Source: Himantopus leucocephalus
Taxonomy: Eukaryota > Chordata > Aves > Charadriiformes > Recurvirostridae
Reading direction: 5' to 3'
NCBI GenBank assembly: GCA_003993805.1
Contig: RSEF01000020.1
Span: forward strand, 11,739,105 to 11,803,104
Length of the DNA: 64,000 nucleotides
Shown: positions 12,921 through 24,400 of the stretch, one piece after another
Layout of the letters: every line of letters begins with the position of its first letter
Numbering within the stretch: position 1 is the first letter of the stretch
Notes under the pieces: generated by a model
Databases searched by the model: none
What the model saw: only the letters and a program-made list of their open reading frames with translations
What the model was told of the DNA's origin: nothing
Program-made: the position numbers and the translations under genes

Positions 12921-14612
12921 ATCAGCCTATCGAGCACAGGCACACAGCTAATAAATCTGAGCCTTTAATTGCCCTCCCACACAGCGTGGCCTTATCTGAG
13001 CCATCGTCCCTCTCGCTGTGCCTTGTCACACCTCTGTGTTTCCAGGTTTGTGCTGCTGGTGTCAGCAAAAGGATAAACCTGATGTATTTGGCTTTGTGTT
13101 TTAGGTACAAACCCCCCCAGTAACACATTCCTGGTCGTGTGGTCCCATGCACTGTGTCTGACACAGTGAGGCGGCTCTGCCTGGGGATGCATTTACAAAC
13201 CCTCTGCTTTTGTCTCATGTAAAGTCCCACTTTTTTGATTATTTATGTAGCTAAAACTATGCAAAAATTAGTGTGGGGGAAAACAAATCCATAAATCCCA
13301 TTGCTAAAGACTTCAGTAAGGGTGGAGGGGGCTGCTGGCCCGAGGTGCTGATGCTGGGACAACTGGGGCTGGAGAAGCCCCGATGACCATTTACAGCTGG
13401 GTGTTGTTCAGGTCACAAGAAGACCCGATGGCTCTGGTACCCAAGGGAGATTTACTTATTTCCCTCCCCCCGTTCTGTAAGTTTGGGAAGTTTTCCGCAG
13501 CCCTCTGGGAGAGTGGGGCCGGCGCGGGCGCAGCGGTATCAGCAGCCACAGGTCTATCAGGCTGAGCAGAAGCTTTTCCAGGAACTATCTAGCGAAACAC
13601 ATGACCGTGCCCCGGCCGAAGGGCGATACGTGACAGGCATTCACCGGGCTCCCAGCGAGTCAGTTGACTTTGTTATTCAAACTATTTTAGTGATGTTTTT
13701 TAATCCCAGGCTTAAGTTTTTCTTTTTTTCTTTTCTTCTTCCCCCCCCTCCTGCCCCCTTTCTTTTTTTTCCCTCTGAACAAGGGAATCTCTACGCTGGC
13801 AGGATTCAGAGAGGCACAAAGGAGGGAAAAACAAGTTTCAGCCAGAAGAGGGGGGGGAAAAAAAGGATGCTGTTAGCATTCCCTGTATGCGAGGGGGTAA
13901 AAACATTTTGCTATGAACTTTATTTGAAAGGGTAAGTGCCAACAGCGGCCCAGTTACTATGCAAATAAATCCTGTGCTCGGCCTTTCCCTCTCAGCCATA
14001 AAGTTTTGGCGCTGGGGCGTGGGAGCCGCAGGAGCTGGGCTGCAGGGGCTGGCGGTGCCCCCGGTGCCCCCAGCGCTCCCTCCTGGGGATGGCCACCGGC
14101 TGGGGGTGCCGCTGCAGAGCCCCGGACCTCGATGGGACCCCGCGGGGCTCCCCAAGTGTCTCGGCCAGATAACACGGGGGCGAGCGCTGCAGAGACGTGG
14201 GCTCGGTGTCCCCCTGCCCCTTATCACAAGCGGGTTTGGGCGGCCGCTGGCAGCAGAGCCCGTGGCTGTGCCCCCATGGCAGGGGACACCCCGGGGTGAG
14301 GTAGTGCCTGGCAAGAGCAGAAATCTCACCCGAGCCATCCCCTTCCCGCAGCGGGCAGGTGGGGAGGGTCCGGCACCGGCCACGAAGCTCCGCGGGCAGC
14401 CCGGGGCTCGGGGCTGGCTGATGCAGGCCGGGAAGGGCGGCGATGGTGTCCTGCGGCTGGGCTCGGCCGGGCGATGGCCAGGACCGCGGCACTGGCATTT
14501 ACGGTGACGCTTCCCCATGAGAGCAGAGGGGCTACACGTGCTCCAGCCCACACGAGCCAAAGCTCCCCCTGACAGCCCCGCTGTGACGGTTTCCTATGAA
14601 AAAAAGATTTGA

Positions 14613-14628
14613 ATTTGTGATGCAAATG
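14613..14628 (+). promoter_or_regulatory. SOX-OCT-like composite motif (candidate, second copy)
   Basis: ATTTGTGATGCAAATG matches the motif at 6706-6721 at 15 of 16 positions, around the octamer ATGCAAAT. Confidence 0.35.
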
Positions 14629-17014
14629 ACCGGGCACGCGGGCACAGCTGCTGAGAGGGGGCCTGGAGCGGGCCAGCCGCCAGCATGGCCACGGTGATGT
14701 GCCCAGGACAAGGTCCGGACCCCGTGGCTGCTCCCACCCCCAGAACCGGTGCCATGCAGGGGGTGGCCCTGCCAAAACCATCCAGCCCCTGCCGCTCCTC
14801 CCCACACCCCTGCGGCTGCACGCTGTGCCACCAGAGCGCTGACAACGGCACCGCAACTCCCCATCCCCTGCCCGGAGCAGAGCTGAGCTGCCCGGGGGGA
14901 GCTCGCTTCGGCCCAGGACAACATAAGGCACACGGTGCAGGTGAAAAAGGGTGCTCTGTCAAGCAATGCATGAAAAAAAGAAAAAAAATTATGCTTTTTA
15001 AGCAATTGCAAGGTGATTTAAGCACTTGTCCGGTGTTACCCTGACCAGTCAGGAGCCACACAGCCACTGCCTTTCATCTGCACCCCACGGCTCACACACT
15101 GCATTGTCCCTCTAACGCAGCGACCCATTGGGCTCTTCCCATTTTCCCAGCCAAGCACCGGGCCAAGGAAGCGCTCAGGCTCCTTTTCAGGGGTCCGCAG
15201 GCTTCCCTTGCCACCTGCCATCGCGACCCCACTTCCACCCGGAAAGCTGCACAGCTTCTTCTTGTTGTTATCATCATTATCCTGCCCGGCCACAATTTCA
15301 CAGCTGGGTTTTCGCAAACAGGAAGGCGGCAGGTTGGGCTGTGGTTTTGATGTGGTTGTTTCTCAAAATGAGCCCGGAGCTAAACTTGAGCGGGATGCAG
15401 GAATGGCGTTCGGCAGCGGCGGGCTGGGTGCTGCTGCTGCGCCCTCGCTTCCCGGCAGCTTTGGCCACCTTTCAGGAAATTAGAGTCAGCTCAATGGAAA
15501 ACCATCACTCTTTTCACTTTAAAATGCACCAGACACTTTTTTTTTTTTTTTCCCCCAATGACAAGTTAACCTTTGGAAGCCTCTGTCTTCCTATCGACCT
15601 GGGGAGATACAGGTCCTCGGTGAAGGCAAAAGCCACCATTCAGCAGTGCTGCTCTGGGCGGGAGCACTGCCTGAGGACGGGCACCGCAACGCTCCCGGCA
15701 CCTTCGCCCACCTCTGAAATCCTCCCCTCCCTCCTCCTCCTCAAAAGGACTCATGACAGGGAAAAAGAAGAATTGCTGAATAATCTCCAGCCCTGATAGT
15801 ACTTCAAAGGCAGGTTTCTCGGGCCAGGCTGTGCTCCTCGCCAGGGCCGTGCTGGATGCGGCGCTGAGCTCTTACTCCTTTGGCAGCCCCACAGCCGTAT
15901 CCAGAAACTAATTACTTAAAAAGGAAATAAATGTCACCCACACGGTTGTAAGCAAAACCCTGGGCAGGACAAAGAGCCCCACCAGGATCTGCATTCTCAC
16001 GCAATATGAGCAAGGGAGGAATGAGCTGTTTCCGTTCATTGAGATGGGCTGTTTACTCTGAGGCCTACTGATGACGTTAGACGTGCCCAATGTGCGCCTT
16101 GAAGTTCACCAGGGCCGTTGATCAGCCACAGTGCTTCCATCCTACAGCAGCCTCTTCCCCCGGGATGGCTTTAGGCATCATCATCACCTTCTGAACAGCA
16201 GTACACACCAGTGCCAAAGATGCAGGGACTTCCTGGCACCAAATCTGCTGTAACCTTTACGGAGATGGGCCAGATAACTAGCGCATTCAGGCACAATCGT
16301 TTTATTTACTTTTAAAAGCTGATATTCACAGTTTGTAATGGTCAAAATCTGAGAACCAAATTTCTATAGCAAGTTGGTGAGGGACAGTCCAATGTGGCTG
16401 AGTAATGCAAAGGAGGCTCAGGGGTGCGAGCACCCTGCCAGAGCCTCACCGCAGCCCGCCCGCGCCTGCCGGACCCGAGATCCCTGAACTGGGACAGGGC
16501 TCTGGCAGACCACTCACTTTTGGATGGATTCCATTTAACACAAGACACTTACTCTAAGCAGATACCAGAAGGAAAGTGATATCCTGAGGATTCTGGGGCA
16601 AGATCTGATCTCGGCTGTCCCGGTTTCCACTGGAGCCGCAGCAGGATGCTCTGCACAGACTGGGTGTGAGCAAACGCCCGGTGCTGGGCACAAGCGTTGG
16701 GGACCGCATGGCTCTGGCGTGACGCTCCAGGAGCTCAAAAACCCCAAGGTGCCAAGAGCTACAAGTGACTCGGGACATGCAGAGCGAGCAACGGCATGTG
16801 GGACACGCTGCAAGGGACGGCTGTGCACACGCAATGCCGGGTCGGGATGCGCGCAGGGGCTCTGGCCAGGCTCCGCTGCACCCCAGGACACGCACTCCCA
16901 ACCCCCCCGGCACGCTTGTGGGCAAAGCTGACCCAGATTGGGTCAGTCTGAAAGTACTCCAGCCAAGCAAACATGGTACCATACAGTATTGAATAATTTT
17001 AAAAGTTAAAATAG

Positions 17015-17020
17015 TTTATT
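17015..17020 (-). terminator. RBM38: Distal AATAAA poly(A) signal of RBM38
   Basis: TTTATT on the plus strand reads AATAAA on the coding strand, at the end of the AT-rich 3' UTR block. Beyond it the sequence returns to GC-rich intergenic composition. Confidence 0.55.
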
Positions 17021-18024
17021 GCTGTTCTTTGTAGAAATGCACTTAACTTACATCATCTGTTCTCTTCCTTTATTTGGCTGTTGGATTATAGGCATAAAAA
17101 GGTTACGTTTACCCATTTGTTCAATGACATAACACTTTTTTCTCTTTTGCTCCACTCACGATATTCTCCTAAGCTTCGCTGGCCAACAGCCCCAAATCTC
17201 TTTTACATAAATACTGTAAATGTCTCCATAGGTTGCAGCATTGTAACAAAAAAATCTACCAAAGTAGACAAAATGTTCGGTATTCTTGGTTGGTTTTTTG
17301 CATTTAAAAATATACCTAAATTTGAGATAATCTTAACAGAGTAACAATTACAATAAGAAAATAGTACAGTGCGTTGACTAAAGGAATATTCTGCTCTCCT
17401 TCAAGCCAATATTCCCTTTTGCATGTTGAAGTGATTCAGCAATTACTTAAGAACTTTTACCTACATACAATAATTTAGTAAAATGAGAATTAAACAAGGC
17501 AGATACTTACTACTATTCTTCTGTCTGCAATTCACAGCTCATGCGAATAAAATCGCAATAAATATTAAAAAATAGTTTTTCTTTTTCTTTTTTTTTTCTG
17601 TAAGGCATCTCTGAGTATTACAAAGTTTTTGTACAACCAAAAAATAAGATTGCTTTCTTCCATGTTCTCCGAGTACCTCTGTACCTCAACAGTAATTAAG
17701 AGGACTGCAGGTTTGATGAGGAGGGGAGGGCTGACGGGGTACGGCCGGAAAGACGACCGCGGGTGATGGAAGCAGACCGCGATGTGTGCAAGAATCCGTA
17801 GTTTTCCTGTGAAACATTTCAGTCACTTTTAGAACATCTTCGAGACAATATCTGTCCAGATCGGAAAAAAAAAAACCAACTTACCAGGAGTCCATTTCCA
17901 TGAGCACAGTCAGACTGCAAGGGTTTGGGTTCGCCCTTAACACTATAAATAGCTTAGGTATTGATATGCACCTACGGAAAGGGGATAAAGGGGCGGGGTG
18001 ATTTTTTTGTTTTGTTTTGTTTCT

Positions 18025-18030
18025 TTTATT
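18025..18030 (-). terminator. RBM38: Proximal AATAAA poly(A) signal of RBM38
   Basis: AATAAA on the coding strand about 96 nt after the stop codon, inside an A-rich tract. It could give a short 3' UTR isoform, but A-rich sequence also produces this hexamer by chance. Confidence 0.35.
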
Positions 18031-18125
18031 GTTTTTTTTTTGTTGTTGTTGTTGCTTTCGTTGTCCTAGTCGTATCCTTCCATGGTAAAAGATTGTCCTA
18101 GGTGGCGAAGGCGCGGGCAGGGCCC

Positions 18126-18426
18126 TCACTGCATGCGGTCGGGCTGGAGCTGTTGGGGCTGGTACTGCACGAAAGCGGTGGCGGGCGCCGCTGGGTTGCT
18201 GGCGGTGATGGGAGGCTGGACTGCGCCCGTGTAGCCGTATCCCACAAAGCCGGCAGCAGGAGAGGCAGCGTAGGGGTACTGATCGTAGGCAGCTGTGGTG
18301 TACTGGGAATAGGCTTGGCTGGCGGCGGTGTAGTCGATGTAGGGAGACGTGATGGACTGCACAGGGGTAGGGATCACCACGCTGGGCTGGATGATAGCTT
18401 GGGGGTAAACATAGTGAGGCGTGAGT
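18126..18426 (-). CDS. RBM38: RBM38 terminal coding exon (residues 116-215)
   Basis: The acceptor CTTTGCCTCCACAG ends at 18427. The exon starts [19 protein letters not shown], runs through the Tyr/Ala-rich tail and ends DRMQ with TGA at 18126-18128. The exon continues leftward as 3' UTR. Confidence 0.97.
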
Positions 18427-21400
18427 CTGTGGAGGCAAAGGGAGAGAGTCGGTGAGGGGCTGGGCTCCCTCCAGCCTGCGTGTCCCCCTCCTGCCCCCCC
18501 AAATTCATGCGCGTCAGCCCAGAAAGGGTCCGGCCCCGGAGGCAGGTGCTGCTCGGGGCGGAGGGAATGAAAAGCAAAACACTCCCGGACCCCAAGGGTG
18601 GAAGTAATGCAAGGTGATGCATGGACCGCAAGAACGGACACACACCTGGTCTCCATGTCTTCTATCTCCCACTGTCCACGTCCCCAGAATAACCTCCCCG
18701 GCCGGCAGCGACACAGCCCCTGCCCGACTGGCTCGCCGTATCTCCCTGGCCCCCACGTGCCCTGCCTGTCCCCGCTGGTGCTGGCAGCCTCGCTGTGTCC
18801 TGGATCCTCCAGGTCCACACTCACCCCAGTGCCCAGACCCTGTTAGAGGCTCCTGAGGACCCACAGCCCCCACAGGGCACCTCGGGGCACTGGGGACACT
18901 GCGTCACTCCTCTGCTCATCCCGCCAGGGTAGAGTCCCCGCAAGGATGGCCACTGTCCCCAGGCACTGCCACGGCCCTTCCAGCTTGCGAGCTGTTATCA
19001 TTTACTACACATTTAAGCCGGTGTTTCCATAACACTGGGTGTTTAGGGCAATGCTACAGGGTGTTTGGTGTAAAACATGAGATATTAATTCTGGTTGTGT
19101 TCCCCTGAGTAACACTACTCGGCAGCAACCGTGCCGGCAGCGATGCTCCCATGGCCATGAGCGCTGTGGCCACTGGCCCCCGGCACTGCCTCTGCCCTGA
19201 ACACCAGTCCTAAAGCGTCACTTTTCACCAGCCCCTGCCCCGAGGTAGCCGTGCTGCCGAGAGGAATTTATCAACGCCACAGTCAGTTAAAGTCCATAGA
19301 GTGAAAGATCCGGGCGATGATTAATGCAGGATTGCCCACTCATTTGCTAGAAACTGCTAAGGAGGAGGAAAGTAAGAAGAAGGAAAAAAAAAAAAAAAGG
19401 CAGCAGAATGACAGGGCTATATTTTCCAAAGGGCCCACAACAAGTCAGGCCTCAAACAAGAGCAAAAACTGCGCAAACCTGGAGGCTGAGGTCCATCCAC
19501 ACAAACCGCCACGGGCCAGGCAAAAACGGGCGCTCGCACAAGCAAGCGCAGAGCGCAAAGCGCATCTGCCCACCCAGCCGGCAGCGGCAGAGCTCCACCG
19601 CGCGTGGGCTCGACATGTCTGGGGCTTGTTGAATAAGTAGGGGTGTGCAGATTGTCACCAGCAAACGGCACGTGAGCGCTGGAAGATCAGAGCCACGCGC
19701 ACCAAGAAGCGCACGAGCAGGTCCCTTTGGCCGGCTGCTTGCTGGACCACGCACGGCAACAGCACGAACCAAAAGCCACCCTCCGGAGAGCTCCTTCCAC
19801 CCTGCCCCCAAACCCAGCTCCCTTTGGCAAACAAGAAAAAAACCCCACAAGGTAAAACTCTGCAAAGAGCTTGTGCAGATTCAAGTATTTTGGGGATTTT
19901 TGTGTGGATGCGTGTGACAGCACATTTTCAAACACGACCACTTCTAAAAGCCTCCCACCGGCTCTTCACAAGCCGCAGGATCGCACATGCCTAAACCGCT
20001 CTCCAGAGCCGAGCTCAGCTCCTCGGGAAGGGGATCTCTTGCCCACTCGTCCATCTGATCTCCGGGGTCGGAAACCCCCGCAGACTCACCACAGGACCCA
20101 GTGCTCTGGTGCTTCATGGGGACTCGCAGCCAGGGACTGGAAACTTCTGCTGGATGGGTCACCGGCTGCCCTCGTTCCACCCAAGTGTCCATCCCAAGCC
20201 TCTGCCACCACCTACAACGTACTGGGGTCCACCTGGGGCCGGTCCCCCCCATCCAGTAGTTATGGGGCTGTTCCCATTTGCTTCACAACCAGCACTGGAT
20301 GGTTTAACCCACTCTTCAGGCAGGAGAAAGGCTTCTCACGAACAAGTGCTCATCTGAACCAAGTTCTCCCTTGTTTTCCCACTCACATATGCACTTTGGT
20401 TTTTCTGGAGGCAATTTGCATGATGACAGAATGATTGTTCTCCTCCCCACACACAGCAACACTTCCTCCAAAATCAGGGTCCTTTGATATAACGAGGCTA
20501 CCCGCAAAGGAGCAGCACCGGGGAGGAGGATGGATGGCGGAGAGCGGCACCTCAACCTTTGGCTGATGAAGTGCAAGACCACCTCCAGAGGCCAGAGCCA
20601 TCCCCAACGTAGTGCAGAGAGAGGGACCTCACAGCCCCCCAGTCCATGTACGCACCGTACCCAATATCATCACCCTGTGACTAACAAGAATGACATGAGG
20701 CGGCAGAAATTCATTGAATCACTTTTGGCGTAGCTCTGACCTAAACCGTGGCTGCACAGCTGAATCGGAGCTCGAGCTTACGGAGCAGCTCAGACCAAGA
20801 GCTGAACTCGCGCGCTCGCGCCTTCCGAGGAGCTGGGCCTCACCCCAGCCCAGAGCTCCCTCACGCTTGGTCGCTGGGGGGTTGGTTTGGTTCGTTTTAA
20901 GTAACACAGAGGTGCAATACGGTACTCTTGGTCTGCCATGGTCTGGGGAAAGGCTCCACAAGGGCACCCCCAGCACTGGTGGCCGTCGGGGGCGAGATGA
21001 GCGGACCCCACGCACGCCTCTTGTTCTGCCCCCTCGTACATGGGCAGCTCGGAGAACAGCCTGCATCCCAGATCGGTGATGGGTGCTCTGGCTGCCTGTC
21101 GTTTCTCCCTGCATGTGTCCCACTAGCGGGCTTCCTGCTACTCCAGGGCTTGATAAAGTCAAAACCACTCCACAAACGCAACAAAAAACCCAAATGCACA
21201 ATCCTCATGCTCAGGACTCACTAAAAAAAACACCCACCAGCAGGAGCAGAAGAGGAGCCTGCACTTTTCCTGCACACAGGCATGCAGCCTGCGCCTGCAA
21301 AATGATCAGGAGGACGGTCCGAGAGCCTCCCAGCAATCCAGCCTGAGCATCACCCTGGCTGAGCCACTCCGCAGGTCACCCCCTGGTGTCCCTTGCCACT

Positions 21401-24400
21401 ACCCAACTGCTCTTCAGAGCTGGCACATCTCATGCGGAGAACATGGCCATGTGTGGGGCCATCAGGGCAAGCACACACCCCCAGCTCATCCCTGAGAAAC
21501 TCTGTGTCGGCTTTGCTTTCACGTACACAGCTCCTCCATGGCAGCTCCCACAGCGTGCTCCAGAGAGACAGCAAATCCGCGACATCCTGCACTACTGTTT
21601 TGCTCAGCAAGGAAAAATTCCAGCTCTTCAATGCTACTTTGAACAAAAAGCACCATTAGCTGAGAAGACAATAAGTATTCCTGTACTCCGCTGCCAGAAA
21701 TACATCCCAGCCCAACGCATACACAAGTGCCTATCACACGCCACAGTTTACTGCACTAGAAAACCACACTCAGCAACTCCAGAATCTGCTTCTATGTAAA
21801 AGGGAAAGTTCTTTTGGTCCGCGGGTTTTTAATAATTTAGCTAGACATTTCAATTAAGATATTATGCAATTTGGACTTCTGAATTCGGCGGACAGATGGC
21901 AACTCATTGATCAAAACAAAACACACAACCCAAGGTAAGGTCACTTTGATGTCTCGCAGCTACAAAAAAAACCCACACCACCAGTGCAGTATGATGAAGT
22001 TCTCTGTTGGCTACATCCAGCATCCACAGAAGGTCTTAAAGTATTCCTCCCCCCCCATTTTCTTTTCCCCAGGAAAAAAAAAAAAAAAGCAGCTCTTTTG
22101 GAGTTCTTTTTCTAGGAATCAGCAAACTCTAATCTGAATTTCTACAGAATGAGTCACATCTGTGTTTTAAGATGCCTTTCCCTTCCTCCCTGCAGTTTTG
22201 CTCCGTCCCCCGGGAGAGGCCCTGACAGCCAGAAGAGAACTTCATCTACAATACACACAATGCGATTATAAAACATCAACCAAGTGATCGGCCATTGCCA
22301 TCACACATCAAAGTTATCCCGTGAACAGCAGACGTTTGAGATGCTTATGGCGTTACGATTAATCGTGGGCAGAGGCCACAAAAACACAACGAGCATGGTC
22401 AAACCTCCGTCTAGAGCCGGTGGTGGCTGCAGGAGGGACTCAGCAGGGCCGTGGCGGTGCAGGAGGGCAGCCGGGACCGCCACGCTAAGCCCACGTTCCC
22501 AACTACGTGGCACGCTGCCACGCTGCCCCGGCAGCCAAAATTGCAAGACACAGAACAAAAGAGACGGTTACGGAGCCATTGGCAGAGGAGGCGCAGACTC
22601 GGCTTCTGCTTTTGCTGTGCGAAACGCGAAGGACAGACCAACAGCAGCCCGGTTTTGGCGCAATCCTGGGTGGAGACGTTGGAACACACCAGGTGAGGCG
22701 TGCGGCCGCCAGCGCCCTCGGCTCCCGGGAGGTGCTGCCTGCTGAGAGGACTTTTGAAAACCTGCCGTCACCCCGTCCTGCCCACCGCAGCGGCAGAGCT
22801 GCCGGGGAGAGCTGCGGGGTGGGCAGCGGCAGCGCCAGGGGCAGCCCAGAGGAAGGGACAGGTCAGAAGGCCGTGCGTCCCACACCCCTTCCCAAACGGC
22901 AAGGAAGAGGAACGAGCTGATGAAGGCCTCTCCCTCATCAGCAGCTCTGCCGGGCAGAGCTCATCTCAGAGATACTTTAGATATCTGACTATTTTAGGTC
23001 AGGTTTACACCCAAAACGTGTTTTAGCTGCACCTTCTCAGCTCTCCTCTATCCTGCAGGACTTCCTCCACGTGAGCCGGGAGCAGCTCCCACAAGCTGCA
23101 CAGGTCCAGGAGAGCAGCACGGCAGCAGGTCCCGACCTCCTCAAGCTCTGCCAGCCACGTCGGGAACTGCTTTTGCTGCTTCTGGAGAGGTGGGAGACAA
23201 CTGCAACCCTCTGCCAAGAGGGACACGGCATCACACAAACACTCGGGAAACAAGGAGGGCACAGCGCTCTTGGCAGCCTCACGGAGATCAGCACACAAAT
23301 GCCACCGCCACGACCAGCCTTTTATTCCTTGAAGAATAAAAGAAACAGAGCCCTTTGTGTCTGCCAGTGAAAGGCACAAATTCTGGCATTTGACCCCAGG
23401 AATTTGGCCTCCATTTCCACTAGAGTTGACCCGTTAGCTGCTACAGGGACACCCACGCTGCCACAACACGTGACGGCAGGCGGTGCCGGGCTTCGGTTGG
23501 TAGGTGGTACTGAGCATTGCCACAGCTGACCGTGACAGCAACACGAAAACTACCCTCTGGTTAAGTAACACCTCCAACCACAGCCTGGATGACAAGATTC
23601 GAAGACGTATTTTGAAGTGGGTTCATGAGCGTAAGAGCGGCGGGCAGGAGCTGCTCGGGGAAGCACACCCCAGCGACAGCGAGGAAAGCAGCAGCAGTCC
23701 AGGAGCTCCTCACTTGCATCAGCAGTGCTGCAACACCACCTCAGTGTTGGTGATGCAGAGACACATCCTGATGGAACTCACCCCCCCAAGAACATCGCTC
23801 CTGAAGGACGCTCCCAAGCCTGCGAGCACGCACCTCGTGGAGCCGCTTTAAGTAAACCTGCGTGGAGCGGTGGCAGGCTTGGCAACACGTATCGTACGGG
23901 CCCCAGCCACAATGACAGGCTGGAGAAACGTGAGGAATTCAGGCCCTGTTCTCAAATCCAGACATGATGAGGAGGGGCTACAGGCTGGAGCACGGCCAGG
24001 TCAGTCCCTGCCTGCCGACAAGGACTCTCGCTCCAGGAGGAGATCTCACAGAGTTTATCCACCAACACTTTGGTCCAGATCAGGACACTCATCGTGCCCC
24101 AACCACTCCACCACCCATCAGCTTTCACTGACACGGGCTGGGCTTCAACCACTGATATGACAAACCTCTGAATCCTGAGATGCCCCTACCAAAGCTGATT
24201 TAAACATGCATTGAAATGTCAATGGCTTCTGCCTCACCAGCCAGCCACCTCAGCCAGCTCCAAGTACGACAAGGATGAAGCCTGCAGCTCCATGGTTCGG
24301 TATTTATCCTCACCTACTACAATATGACATGAACACAAAATAGTGAACCAGCCAACCCAATTTCTGCTGATCTTGTAACTAATTTGCCTGTCCGTCTTCT

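Larger units (their letters stand above)
12603..16994. other. Intergenic downstream of RBM38; no gene seen
   Basis: Holds the 15-bp minisatellite and octamer motifs at 13959-13966 and 14620-14627. GC-rich open frames overlap on both strands at 13840-15070 and look random. No transposon recognised. Confidence 0.7.
16995..18125 (-). other. RBM38: RBM38 3' UTR with proximal and distal poly(A) signals
   Basis: An AT-rich block of about 1.1 kb stands out from GC-rich flanks. A proximal AATAAA (complement of 18025-18030) lies about 100 nt after the stop, within an AAC/A-rich tract at 18003-18060. A distal AATAAA is the complement of 17015-17020. The 3' end at about 16,995 is inferred from the distal signal. 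A candidate internal intron is described in the findings. Confidence 0.65.

Noticed and set aside
13838..15067. Overlapping long frames of 157-240 codons
   Set aside because: They are open on both strands in GC-rich sequence with no recognised domain and no consistent exon structure.
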